Source: Ligustrum vulgare
Lineage: Eukaryota; Streptophyta; Magnoliopsida; Lamiales; Oleaceae
DNA: 64,000 nt
Reading direction: 5' to 3'
Assembly (NCBI GenBank): GCA_963555705.1
Contig: OY743176.1
Span: 62,012,040 to 62,076,039 of the forward strand
The notes under the pieces were generated by a model that was not told the DNA's origin, did not search any database, and saw only the letters and a program-made list of their open reading frames with translations. Made by a program: the position numbers and the translations under genes. Every line of letters starts with the position of its first letter. The stretch's first letter is position 1. This document shows positions 11,186-22,599 of the stretch, piece after piece.

Positions 11186-13893
11186 ATGGATCACTTTCAT
11201 ATTTGTTTGGTATATGGAGCGCACTCGTCATTAGTTTTGGTTGAAAATAATTGTGTTTATATGAAGCTCGTTCAGATTATGATGTCTGAATTCACGTTGA
11301 ATCCTTTGAAAGTCGCAGTTTCAATGAATTACGTATTGAGTAGCAACTTGCCTCCTGTCAGAATACTGAATGATAAAAATGCGATGTCTTATTTGAAGCT
11401 CAAAAGTATAGATTCTGACCCTTCTAAATATCCCATATACATTGATATCACATTAGCAATCAGTGGACAAGCAGGTGATATTTTTCCATATATGGAGCCA
11501 GTACCAATGCCTGAAAATTCATGTAGAGAATTATATTCGTTGGAGAAGATAGCATCAGAAATATGTGAGGCAACAATTGAAGAAACAGGTCACATTCCTG
11601 ATGATATGGTCACAATTGTATCCATTGCTGATGCGAGAGACGTATCAGAAGGAAAAGTTTTCTATAACAAAGAAATTCTAAAATTGAGATTGTCATTTTT
11701 TGCAATACAAAACATGTTTGAGTATATGGTTGTTCGATCGGACAAAAAGGAGTATCTTGTCAAGTGTTTACATGATGAGTGCAGATGGATATGCAGATCA
11801 TCCAGATTGGAGAAAACAGAGTTATTCAAAATTAGAAAGTCGGTTGATGGCCACACATGTACATTGAACATTGTCTTAGGATCTCATACGCAAGTCTTAA
11901 CTTCTGTTCTATCATCATGCATCAAGTATAAGTATTCCTCATCGCGTACTATATATACTCCGAATGATATACGTAACGACATGTTGCATATATATGGAGT
12001 TTCATTGAACTACGTAAAGGCTTGGAGATGTCGTGAGCAAACTTTGAAAATGATTAGGGGTGATCCAACAGAATCTTTCAAGATATTACAAAATTATTTC
12101 TTCATGCTTGAACATACAAATCCTGGCTCGATCACAGGTATAAAGTTGGATTGTCACAATAGGTTCATTTATTGCTTTATGGCGCTAGGTGCATCAATCG
12201 TTGGATGGGAACATTGTAGACCTGTGATTGTGGTAGAGGGTACATACCTAAATGGTCACTATGGTGGTATTCTTTTCACTGCTTGTACACAAGATGCGAA
12301 TAATAACATATTCATACTCGCATTTGGAATTGGAGATAGCGAGAATGACAAATCATGGGCATGGTTTCTTGCCAAATTGAAGAAGGCTTACAAGGAAAGG
12401 AAGGGACTATGTTTTGTCTCTGATCGACATGACATTATAAGGAAGTCAATTGAAGTTGTGCATCCGGGAACATGTCATGGAATTTGTTCATATCACTTGC
12501 TACAAAATTTGAAGAAACGTTTTGGTAAATCTGGTCAAAATATTACTCAAGTATTCAATTCAGCTGTCCGAACTTTTACATTATTAGATTTTGAACTCAA
12601 CATGAGACAGCTACATGCAGTGGATGAGGGTATTACAGAGTACCTGGTAATGTAGAATTCTCAATTAAATTTGACGGCTATTTCATTTCAATTGTAGTAA
12701 CTTATTACTTATTCTAATGTTTTCTCTTCGTAGAAAGAAGTTGGACCTGAGAGGTGGTCACGATTCCATATGCCAACAAACAGATACTCAACAATGACGT
12801 CTAATATAGTGGAATCAGTGAATGCAGTCACAAAGGCAGCTAAAAACTACCCTGTTGTAGCTTTGCTGGAGTCATTGAGGAAAACTATACAAGCATGGTT
12901 TTGTAAAAACAGAGATAATACACATGGCACCTTCACAAGGCTCGCGACCAAATATGAGAACCAGATGAGAGAAATGAGCATAGAATTGAGGAATATGATG
13001 GTAATATCCTATCCTGTGACTTGAAATGTTATTCTGTGACCTGTGTGACTTGAAATCTTATTTAAAGAATTTGATTGCATATAAATTATGTGACCTAATA
13101 TCTTATTCTGTGACCTGAAATCTTATCTCTGTGACCTGAAATCTTATCTCTGTGACTTGTGTGACGTGAAACCTTATTTGTGTGACCTGAAATCTTATTT
13201 AAAGAATTGATGAATTTGATTGCATTTAAATTTTGTAAGCTAATATCTTATTCTGTGACCTGAAATCTTATCTCTGTGACCTGATATATAATTATTTAAA
13301 TTATATTACTTGGAATGTTATTTTTTGACCTGTATGACCTGAAACCTTGCCTGTGTGACCTGAAGTATGAGTAAGCATTTTTATGACCAAATACTTCTCA
13401 TCATTATGTGCAGGTATGTGCTGCCAATCAAACCATTTTCTCAGTTAGTGATGATAGCACGTCATTTGTGGTTGATATAAATCAATGTACTTGTACTTGT
13501 AGAATGCTTCAAGTAGATCAATTACCATGTCCTCACACACTAGCCGTGCTTGCAAATCGAAAGATGGATCCATATGAATATTGTTCATACTATTACACAC
13601 GAGAGGCCTACATCAATGCTTACAAAGAAACTGTATTCCCGGTGGGAAATGAAAACTAGTGGACAACGTCTGAAGAAGTACTTGACAAGATTGTATTGGC
13701 TCCAAAGCAAAAAAGGAGTTCCAGAAGGCCAACTGAAAAGAGGAGAAGCTCGTGTTTGGAAAGAAAACAAATTGTGAAATGTGGACACTGTGGAGAACAT
13801 GGTCACAATTGAAGATCGTGCAGCAGCTTGGTTCCATTAAGCCATGGCCAGTCAAAACTGAAGATCATAAAAGATAGGCAACTGAAGAAATGA
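11186..13893 (+). pseudogene. MURA-type MULE transposase, three exons, broken
   Basis: Mutator-like transposase. Exon 1 (11186-12646) starts at ATG 11186 (MDHFHICLVYGAHSS) and holds the MuDR N-terminal zinc-binding region (YLVKCLHDECRWICRSS...HTC) and the MULE transposase domain: VVEGTYLNGHYGG, SWAWFLAKLK, FVSDRHDII, CHGICSYHLLQNL. Exon 2 (12734-13000) continues KEVGPERWSR...ESVNAVTKAAK. Exon 3 (13414-13893) has the SWIM zinc finger CTCTCRMLQVDQLPCPH and a CX2CX4HX4C zinc knuckle (CGHCGEHGHN). Introns have GT/AG ends, and intron 2 is full of GTGACC units. Damage: an in-frame TAG at 13657-13659 and a TGA inside the zinc knuckle near 13810. The first catalytic position reads E (VVEGT) where the family normally has D. 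The gene is probably dead, although exons 1-2 remain fully open. Confidence 0.92.
13001..13413 (+). repeat. MURA intron 2 filled with GTGACC units
   Basis: Intron bounded by GTAATATCC and TGTGCAG. Contains about a dozen TGTGACCTGAAATCTTAT units, a variant distinct from those in the 5' array. The repeat therefore lies within the transcribed part of the transposase gene. Confidence 0.88.
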
Positions 13894-14503
13894 TCAGGGA
13901 CAAAAATTACTAAAGATTCTTTTTTTCATCATTATTTCATTCATTGCATTTATGTCTTGTGACCTGTTATCAAATCCGTTACACGATTTGTGACTTACTC
14001 TATGTGAAACTGTGACCTTTAATAATTGATGTCTGATCAGTGACATGCTGTCAATACATAATTTGTTATAATCTGTGACCATATAAATCAGGTAAAAGTC
14101 TGAAATGTGACCTGTTACCATATAATCTATAACCTTTGTATTAGCCTGGATTGTTAACAATGAACTATAACTAGTGGGACTATGACCTATTATCAGCTTC
14201 TGATATAATGCGTGACCTGGGAACATATAAAGCATAGGTTGAATTGTGACCTCTGACAATTACATTGTGACCTGTCAGCATATTACCTGTGACCAAATAG
14301 GATGAATTGTGACAAACGACAATCACATTATTCAAATTAAAAAAAAAAAACCCCAGAACTGAAAGAACTGAACTATATGGTCAAAAGTAGATCACGGTCA
14401 TGTTCATTAAAAGTTTTTTGGAAAAAAACAAAAACTATTCTTCATTGGAAAATACATCATATAGCTTCAACTATCACTCTAACAAGATGTTATCTCCCTT
14501 TTG
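13894..14503 (+). repeat. MURA-ULP1 convergent spacer with GTGACC units
   Basis: Between the two convergent genes, GTGACCTG variants recur about every 30-50 bp (13958-14330), still mostly plus-oriented. After about 14500 the motif is found mostly as GGTCAC. A poly-A run follows at 14338-14350. Confidence 0.8.
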
Positions 14504-14988
14504 TTATCCACGCTTTGTGACCTGCATAATTTTCCGATGTTTAAACAGCAATGAAGCTATGTCAAGTCTAGCTCTAGAAGCATCAAAAGTCATCGGCATA
14601 TTTCCGAGATCATCATGCAGTAGGTACTCCGCATATTTAATCACGAAAACTCCACAGTCATGGCTGAAAAAATAATCACAGGATAATATATTAGTACTTA
14701 TGCAGGTCACAATGTATGTACTTGACAAATCAAGTCACAAACTTACCCATTTTGCTGTTGCAGAATGTTCCTGACAATTCTTATATTCAAATTTGTTTGT
14801 TTCTTCACGACAATCACCAGATCTTCCCTTCCAAATACCAACAACTTTCATTAAATGTGTGATAATTTGAGCAAATGGTTGCATCCCGTCAAGTACTAGA
14901 TTTTCCCTGTAAGTCCTGCTGCTAGAATTGTAAATGTATATTTCAGAGTTTTTTACATCGAGTTTCCCCATAATCCAATGAGCACGAT

Positions 14989-16496
14989 TGTTCACTGATA
15001 TCTCGCTAGATATCCCCGCAAGTGCACGGGTCGTGAGAAGTAATAAAGTGGACCTAGAAGTCCGGATTATCGTCCCACGAGGACTGCTATTAAGTACTGA
15101 AATGTGTTAGTTCCTAACTCTATTTGAACGAGGGAATTTGTTTGATATTGTTAACTACAACTAAAGAATTAAACTAAAGAAATAAAATTGTGAAATTGCT
15201 TTTGTTTTTAAATACGATTGTAAAGTAGTTGGGAATCCCGATTTCACCTAGCCAATTATATTAACTCCAATTCAAGTTTTATTTCCTAATTATGCATTCG
15301 GTCAAATTCACTAATTTAAATTGAAATTCCTCTCTCGAGTTTAAATCAATTCTACCTAAATAAGTCAACCATGTATCTCTACAGAGGGTCTGAATATTCC
15401 TTATCTAGATGCATAACACACAAGAATTCACACACGACCGCAATAATAACACGAGTATATCTCTATCTCTTGTTCAATTACTGGATTTATTACCACGTTC
15501 TAAATTATTAACTCACCTCTCGAATTATGGAAATAACTCAATAAATCATGAATTGGTGATCAAGCAATTCAAGTATTAAGAACAATAATAAATCAATACA
15601 TGCAACACAACATTAAAACAACGGAATTTGGAATTAAAATAATATGACTAGGCTACATCGTTCATCCCAACATAGAATTTAGTTACACATCATCAATAAA
15701 TAACAAAAACAATAAAAATTAACGTTCATTAAAGATAATATAAAGAATGGAAATCTTGCACCAAGTTTTGATTCTTCAATTATCTTCAATTCACGCGCCT
15801 TTGCGATGCTTGATTCTCCAAAAATTTGATATTGAATTCTCTATTGTGGCTCGTTCTATGGAGAGGCAAAGGTCCCAATTTCGTGCCTCTTATGTTGTAT
15901 ATATAGGTTTTGGAGAAAACTTAGGTCAAAACAAGAGAATTCTGTTGAAAATCGCGAGAAAAAGCCCACAGTCGGCCCAGCCGGAAAGCCACGCGATCGC
16001 GTGGGCGTAATGATGGCGATCGTGTGGAAGACCCAAAAACTCTCGGGTTATAATTTACAACCATCTCGCGATCGCTTGGTGTGTAACCAGCGATCGCGAC
16101 TTCATCTTTCTTCCTGCTGTGCAAGTTAGTCCCTGACTTTTAATTGCACCTTCAGTCCTCAACTTTCAATTGTCGCAATTTAGTCCCCAAACTTTATCTT
16201 CTTCTCGGTTTGACCATTCAAGCTCTTAATTCATTCAATTAGGTCCTCCAACCTCTGATTTAGTCACTTTGGCACCAATCATGTTTCCCGGTTGACGTCA
16301 CAAACTTATCAATTGCTCGTTTTAGCTCTTATCAACATCCAATTATGCGTTTTCCCATTGATTTTATCATTCTTCATCTTTTGAAATATTTTCTGAAAAT
16401 TAAATGATAAACACAAATTAAATAGCAAATATTCCTAAACGACAATAATTACACCTAATTTAGACATACAAATAAGTGTATAAAATACACTTATCA
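14989..16496 (-). mobile_element. Solo LTR (family A) inside the ULP1 catalytic exon
   Basis: 1,508 bp, TGTTCACTGATATC to TACACTTATCA on plus, flanked by exact 5-bp duplications ACGAT (14984-14988 and 16497-16501). Removing the LTR and one duplication restores the protease frame across the junction (IIPSN to RAHW), so insertion postdates assembly of the MULE. It contains several GCGATCGC or related sites (15993-16095), a TATA-like TTGTATATATAGG near 15894, and phrases shared with the other family A LTRs. There are no coding genes; ORFs at 15747-16124 are LTR sequence. Confidence 0.95.
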
Positions 16497-17284
16497 ACGA
16501 TTACTAGGTATTATTGGAATAAAGACATGGTCAACATCGGCCCAAGGACTACTCAATGGCAAACGTCCAGTAATGTAATCTATAAGGTTTGAATCAGATA
16601 TAATCATGTTCGGATCTTTCTGAAAGTGGTGATAAATATTTTTTATCTTGGCTTGGAATAGAGAGTCTGTTGTCGTGGCTTTGATCTTGACATTGTCTCC
16701 AAAACTGGCAAGTTGACGTATGTAGTAAAAACATACATCCATGTGCTATTACAGTTGACATGAAAATACACAATTAGAAAGTCACAATTATATAATACAG
16801 CAATGATATTCTAAGTGAAATCATACCGTGCTACACAATGATGACTCCGGATCACTCAACTGATGCTACCAAGTTTTGTAACCTACAGGGATGGTTCCAA
16901 ATACAAAAGCAGGATCTATGATGTCGTCTTCTTCGTTGAACTTTTTCCTATAAACAAAACAACAAATACTTATATATTATTTGCAGCATATAAAAAAATA
17001 AATACACATAGTTTGTGACCAGTGAATACTACTTGTTTTTGGGTTTGAAACCCCTATTAAACCAATTTTGATATGTGACAAGATCGGCATCTTCCACATG
17101 CACGTTATACTTCGCAAAAATTGGTACACTGTCAACACACTTTGATTGTTTTCCTTCCTCAACAATGAAGGGCGATTTAAGAATCCTTGTTGGTTTAGGA
17201 GCCCTTTTCACGGCCAGTCCAGATGATTTATCTTCCTCCTCCCCTGTAGTTGGTGTAGCAAGTGGTGATACCTACAACAATGAA

Positions 17285-17580
17285 ATAAACATCACAGGTC
17301 ACAGGACATAATATGTTCATAAGCTAGGTCACAGAACGTAATATATTCTTCAGCTAGGTTACAGAAGCAATGAAACAGGTCACATACAGCAAGGGGTCAC
17401 AGAAATTGAGTTCAGTTCGTCAGGGGTTAAAAATAGGTCACATATATTATTAAGACAGGTATTCAAACAGGTCATATATATTATTAAACACAGGTCACAG
17501 ACAGCAAGGGGTCACATACATTGCAACAGGTCACAGACAGCAAGGGTTCGCATACAGTTGGCCAGGGATGTATGATTTGG
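17285..17580 (-). repeat. GGTCAC units, 3' half of the MULE (intron)
   Basis: About ten GGTCACAGA/GGTCACATA units (GTGACC on minus) in the intron between the 17270 and 17610 exons of the protease gene. Orientation is opposite to the 5' array, so the motif is in sense with the ULP1 transcript here just as the 5' array is with MURA. Confidence 0.85.
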
Positions 17581-18369
17581 TCACATATATGATGAAAATT
17601 GTTAAATTTACCTCAATATTGTCAGGTTCTGTTGATTCCAAAACATCTGCAATTACATCAACAACTTTTTTCTGTAACGTTGGGTCACAGAATACATCAG
17701 GTTGCTGGTGTTCCTGTAACTGGGACTGGGTTGACCCAACACCGAGATCAAATGAAGGTGGCAGAAATTGTTCAAAATAGGAATCTGTTCCACCACTATC
17801 ATCTTCCACCTTGTTTTTTCCTTTTGGATTCTCAACTTCTGATGGTATTGGAATATGTTGTTTAGATGATTCACCCATCTTTTTCTGCAAGTCTTCCATT
17901 GCTTTTGATACCAACTGGTTCACACTTTCCATGAACGTGCTCATTTTCGATTTGATTTCAAATATATCACCTTTTATCTCCTTTTGATTGCATAGAATGT
18001 CATCAATCTATTTTTTTGTGTCTGAGGGAGTGTTCTGTGACCTCAGTGCACTCAAGTTTTCCCTCAAAGACACAACTTCTGATGTCAAGATTTCATTCTT
18101 CGCCTGCAAGTCACATAGCTGGGAACTCATATCACTTTTCAGTTTGTCACATATCTGCCACATGGGAAAATTAGATAGGTATTATGCTCTAATCAAATTA
18201 TAATTATAAAATAGTTGTCAATAACTTACATCGACGCAAGAACATTTAGGTGGGTGGTTGTGAGCCCTTCCTTTAGAGAATCTTCAGCACTTGATGTAGG
18301 AACAAATCTTGATGGAGGATCAACGAAATCATCATCGTCATGTGGATTAGGCTATCCAATGTCTGCCTT

Positions 18370-18605
18370 GTGACTAGAAGAAGATTTATTATGACCTCCA
18401 GATCCTGACTTGTGACCATCTGGTCCTGGCTTGTGACCATCTGATCCTAACTTGTAACCATGTGATTCTGACTTGTGGCCAGATGATCCTGTCTTGTGAT
18501 CTGATGATCTTAACTTGTGACCAGAAGACTCGTCCTTGTTACCAGAAGATTTTTCCTTGTGACCAGAAGATTTTTCCTTGTGACCAGGAGATTTTTTCTT
18601 CTGAA
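18370..18605 (-). repeat. SSGHK coding repeat in the ULP1-like gene
   Basis: Read on minus, this segment encodes about 10 degenerate copies of a 7-8 residue unit (GHKEKSS, GHKDESS, GHKLRSS, GHKSESH, GHKPGPD). At DNA level each unit contains CTTGTGACCAGA or a variant on the plus strand, so the same GTGACC core found in the noncoding arrays here encodes Gly-His/His-Lys. The polypeptide would be hydrophilic and histidine-rich. Confidence 0.85.
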
Positions 18606-18831
18606 CTCCCTCTAAACTTGTTCATGTATCATGTGCAAGCCTTGGTTGCACTGGTTTGTTGTATGGCACCCCACTCATATAAGACATCATCATTTTCGTA
18701 GCAGAAGGATCCAAATCGTTTACTTGAATCTGCTAATACACATTAAATGATAAAAATATGAATAAAAGCTACATATATTATATAAGACATTATGAAACAA
18801 AATAGTCACAAAAGTGAATATCAATCCTTAC

Positions 18832-19650
18832 ATTAGGATTGGATAATAATTCTGTTCCTTCCAATTTAGCAGCTAAGGGTTGCTCGTCCGCTTTCCAATT
18901 CAATATGTGGGGGTACTTACTACACATCTTTTTAACCACAACTCCATCAAGACAAGGAATAGTCTCATAAATCCACACTTGAAATGCAACGAGGAGGCCT
19001 TTTAATCTATAATGACTATTCATTTTCACCAAACCTTCCCTCAAAGAAGTTACGGTGCTCTTAAACAAGTGCTTGGCCCAAGGAAAATTGTTCATCAAAT
19101 CAAAATCTTCAACAAGAACAAACAGGTAATGGTCAATGACCTTTTTGTATGATGTCGATAACAAAAAAGACGTAATGAAGTACAAAATCCCAAGTCTAAC
19201 GATATCTATATCTGGAATAGCAGGAGCTGTAATGAACACACCTCGAACGTCTTCGTTGGTCACAACTTTGAACTTGCTGAAATATGTTTCCTTCAATTTT
19301 GATGGAATGGATTCAAATTTCTTTCTATCATCATTACCGACTTGTCCAAGACCAGTGACTAAACAAAACTCCGACAATGAAAACCTAACAAATCGTCCGG
19401 AAATGTTGAACCACATCTCATCTTCATCGAGATAATTGACCCGCCTCAGCAAAAAATAGTGTATTAATTGTGGTTGAACCACAATTTCATGAGTGTGCAT
19501 GAAGTGCGAGAAACAAGTCCTCAAGAATATCTCTCACTGGGCATCACCGAATTTTGTTACAATATTTGTTAGTACCCCCTTTGTGAAATTCGTTGTAATC
19601 TTCCCTGGAAATCAAAGGTCTGGAGGAATAATGAACTTCCAATGCTGCAT
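18832..19650 (-). pseudogene. DUF1985 exon of the ULP1-like gene
   Basis: The largest open stretch of the protease gene (open from 19524). Typical DUF1985 features: HYFLLRRVNYLDEDEMWFNI, VRFSLSEFCLVTGLG, KGLLVAFQVWIYETIPCLDG and YPHILNWKADEQP. DUF1985 usually sits N-terminal to the protease in plant transposon ULP1 proteins. Upstream in the same exon (19650-19525) two TGA stops interrupt HWKFIIPPDL and TKFGDAQ. Acceptor AG precedes HWKF. The right-hand intron contains GGTCAC units. Confidence 0.9.
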
Positions 19651-19689
19651 TATTTTAAAACATAACTTGTATATTAAAGTCTAGAAATA

Positions 19690-20440
19690 CACAAATCAAA
19701 TGACAGAGAGGTCACAACTATCTCAAATCAAAAGAGGTCACAACTATCTCAAATCAAATGACAGATTGGTCACAAACTTGTGAATGACAAGAAACATGAA
19801 CATTAGTCACATTTTTATGAAATGATTACTCACAACACCATAATTTCGAAAGGTCACAAGATCAAAACTATAACAATGCTCAATCCTATAATAAGACATG
19901 ATCAGTTTCTAAACACACATCCTATGCTTAAAATATTATGACTATGATTGGTTACAAATTTATACAATGACGAGTCACAGAAGGTAAATTGGAGGTCACA
20001 AAATCAAAACTACAACTCAACAGATGTCACAACTATCTCAAATCAAATGACAGATTGGTCACAAATTTGTGAATGGCAAGAAACATGTACATTAGTCACA
20101 TTTTTATCAAAAGATTACTGTAAAATATTTGTGACTGTGAATGGCAAGAAACATGAACATTGGTCATAAATTTGTGACTGTGATTGGTTACAAATTTATA
20201 AAGTGACGAGACACAGAAGGTAAATTGGAGGTCACAAAATCAAAACTACAAACAATAATCATTTCAAAATCAAATAGAATCAATTCCTAAACACCCTCAT
20301 TCAAAAATATTCAAATTTCGTCCTAAAATATTGTGACCGTGATGGAACAAAATTATGTCATAGAAAATCAATTACATTCAACTTCATTATTGCGCATTGT
20401 GACTTTTTCAACATTTAACTAACTAAAATAGAAATACCTT
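19690..20440 (-). repeat. GGTCACAA units near the ULP1 5' end
   Basis: Many GGTCACAA units inside a larger repeat. The block CTCAAATCAAATGACAGATT recurs near 19749 and 20038, a spacing of about 290 bp, with the following GAAACATG and TTAGTCACATTTTTAT. It lies in the first intron of the protease gene. Confidence 0.85.
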
Positions 20441-20584
20441 CTTTGACAATATCAATCCCGACACAGCAGATTTCGATTTTTTTTATGAAGTTTCTTCATG
20501 CATTATAGGCCTCTTCCTGTTATCTCTTCTTTTCCCATGCTCGTCCTCCTTCTTCGACGGATCAACAGTCCTCGATCGAACCAT

Positions 20585-20811
20585 TTTATAGATTTTTTAC
20601 TGTAAAATATGTTTCACAATCAAACGTATACAATGTCTAAATTTCTGGTACTGAGGTAGAAAATAATGGCGAGTGACGTGAGGTTAAACGCCAAGCGACG
20701 TGGGGAGACGGCGAGCGGCGTGGAAGGTTTACGAGAGACGTGGTGGCGTTTCTACAGGGTTGCTTCAGAGATGGGGGTTTCAAAGTGAACGTGTGATAGA
20801 TACGTCCGTTT

Positions 20812-20848
<37 letters not shown>

Positions 20849-21081
20849 AAAAGATATGAGCAAAATTTGAATTATGAAATTACAACTTAATAAACATGGG
20901 AGGGTGTAATTTCCACTTGAGTGGATGCTCATTGTTTTCAGCCTAGAGATTTTCAGAAAAACTTATTTGAGGCTCAGAGGGTTTTCCATGACAAAGTTCC
21001 ATGGAATGAAAAACCCAATTGTAAGAAAATTCAAGAAATTAGAGAAAACCAAATGTAAACTCGCCCTATAGTGCAGAGGAG
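20585..21081. other. MULE 3' noncoding DNA upstream of ULP1 gene
   Basis: Presumed promoter and leader of the minus-strand protease gene. It has GCGACGTG/GCGTGG-rich DNA (20670-20760) and an A run (20814-20837). No ORF of interest. Confidence 0.5.
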
Positions 21082-21145
21082 CACGGGCGGACCTAAGGTG
21101 GGGCATTGTGGGGCACGTGCCCCACTAAAAAATCTGATTTTTCTC

Positions 21146-21177
<32 letters not shown>

Positions 21178-21764
21178 CTAGAACTTGAGATTTTAGTTTG
21201 TTAAAAATTTGTGTTTAAAAACATTTTTTTTATGTTTTCAATGTAAAATATGTGGTTGAAAAGTAGAGAGAAAATTAGTGAAGTTAAAAAGTGGTTTGAA
21301 AAATTGTATTGTTTAAAAATATGTTTTTTTTTATAGTTTGTCAAACAGAGGTTAAATTATGTACTTTTGTTTGGAGTTTATACTTTTAAATTAATATTTT
21401 TTGATATTGATCTCTTTTGAAATTTACATTTGGGGATTGAATATATTTTTACAATTGTTTATTTGTTTATTTGTATTAGTTATAGATAAATAAAATTGTA
21501 ATAAAATTTCAAGTGTTTCTTCATTTTTCGCAACATTTATACAACTTTGAATTGTGGTGATTGGTATTTGTTTATAATTGTTTATTTGATTGTTTGCATT
21601 AGTTATGAATGGATATTTGAAACGTAAATCTGCATTTTCTAAATACTCTTCATAAACAAAAAAAATTTAGGGGGTGTTGCCCCCGAACTTCCGTAAGTTC
21701 CACCGCGAATAACAAAAATTCATCTTTGTACCCCACTAAGATAAAACGTCTGCGTCCGTCACTA
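21082..21764. mobile_element. hAT-like non-autonomous element in the MULE
   Basis: 683 bp flanked by the 8-bp repeat CAGAGGAG (21074-21081 and 21765-21772). The ends CACGGGCGGACC and GTCCGTCACTA are imperfect inverted repeats of the ..GGGCGGAC / TAGTGACGGAC type seen in hAT elements. Subterminal GGGGCACGTGCCCCACT and TGCCCCCGAAC are GC-rich while the middle is AT-rich. No coding capacity. It contains a copy of the small MITE family. Confidence 0.75.
21190..21353 (-). mobile_element. MITE family B copy
   Basis: About 160 bp ending GTTTGTCAAACAGAGG, with AATATGTGGTTGAAAAGTAG inside. It is the reverse complement of the copies near 22170, 35203, 38595 and 61381. Confidence 0.65.
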
Positions 21765-21839
21765 CAGAGGAGCAGTGTGAGGTTGTAGAAAATGAAGAGT
21801 CATATAGTTATCTGTAAGAATAACTCTAAAATGATCTGT

Positions 21840-22169
21840 AGGGGCTCCATGGGGTATTCACTTTCTACGTTTCGCAATTCAGAATTTCATAGCAGTTGGA
21901 GGCGGCATTGAGTGAGTGAAGCTGATGGTGACACCCTTTGGCCATCTATGGTTGTGGCGGCTACTATTGTTACTTCCCACTGTATGAGTCTTCCGAATCC
22001 GATACCGCCATTGCAACTCCTTTCTTTTCATGGACATGCTTCGTCTTCTTTTTGAAATTCTTTGATGTCCCAACAATTTGAAAATCAAAATGACACTATT
22101 ATAACTTTTAAAGTCAACCAACAAATTGGAAGTCAAAAATGAAAATTTTGATTTTGAAAACCCAATTTA
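21840..22169. other. MULE right-arm noncoding DNA
   Basis: Unique-looking DNA between the hAT-like insertion and a MITE. An 85-codon minus ORF (21879-22136) has no recognised motif and is not supported. Confidence 0.4.
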
Positions 22170-22333
22170 GCCTCTGTTTTGAAAACATGTTTAAAAACAA
22201 GTTTTTACTATACAAGTTCCCAAATAACATTTTAACCACATATATTTTCTTTCTCCATTTTTCAAACAAAATATTTTACTTCAAAAACATAAAAAAATAT
22301 GTTTTTAAACAGAAAACTTTTAACAAACAGATA
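22170..22333 (+). mobile_element. MITE family B copy
   Basis: CCTCTGTTTTGAAAACATG at the left and CTTTTAACAAACAGA at the right, with TTTTAACCACATA and TTTTACTTCAAAAACATAA inside. Same family as the copies at 21190 and 61381. Confidence 0.7.
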
Positions 22334-22599
22334 GTCCTGCTCATTCGATTGCAATTTTTATTCGTACTTTGACATTTGCACAAAAAACTTATTGCAGAGT
22401 ATATTCTAGTTAAGAAAAAATAAATTGATGGTATAAAGGATTATGTATTTTCAATCATTTCGTACCTTGCAACCAAGAAAGCAGAATATGAAGGAGTCGA
22501 GAAGGCTCCTTTTAGCCATGACGGCCACCTATTGTCCTTCCCATCAGGTCTCCACCCCCACTCCAACACCCCCTAAACCAAGAAATCCATTAAGTGGTT

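Larger units (their letters stand above)
14504..20584 (-). pseudogene. ULP1-like C48 peptidase with DUF1985, broken
   Basis: Transposon-borne cysteine protease gene of the SUMO-protease (ULP1) fold. Reading on minus: first exon near 20584 (MVRSRTVDPSKKEDEHGKRR, basic, with an in-frame TAA); DUF1985 exon 19650-18832; a SSGHK repeat segment 18720-18240; a charged coiled-coil-like segment 18150-17610 (KLKSDMSSQLCDLQAKNEIL, MSTFMESVNQLVSKAMEDL); 17270-17030; 16950-16830 (DIIDPAFVFGTIPVGYKTW, then TAG); catalytic exon 16742-16497 (YITGRLPLSSPWADVDHVF) continuing after an inserted LTR at 14988-14747 (RAHWIMGKLDVKNSEIYIYN); last exon 14674-14504 (HDCGVFVIKYAEYLLHDD). His and Cys of the triad remain; the Asp position reads Asn (IYNSS). 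Several stops, a frameshift before the last intron (the QQQNG block is in another frame), and the LTR inactivate it. Confidence 0.9.

Noticed and set aside
13585..13855. Minus-strand ORFs opposite MURA exon 3
   Set aside because: Shadows of the transposase coding strand.
15747..16124. ORFs with GC-rich codons in the ULP1 region
   Set aside because: They lie entirely within the solo LTR at 14989-16496.
22139..22372. 77-codon plus ORF rich in Phe and Lys
   Set aside because: It is MITE family B sequence.
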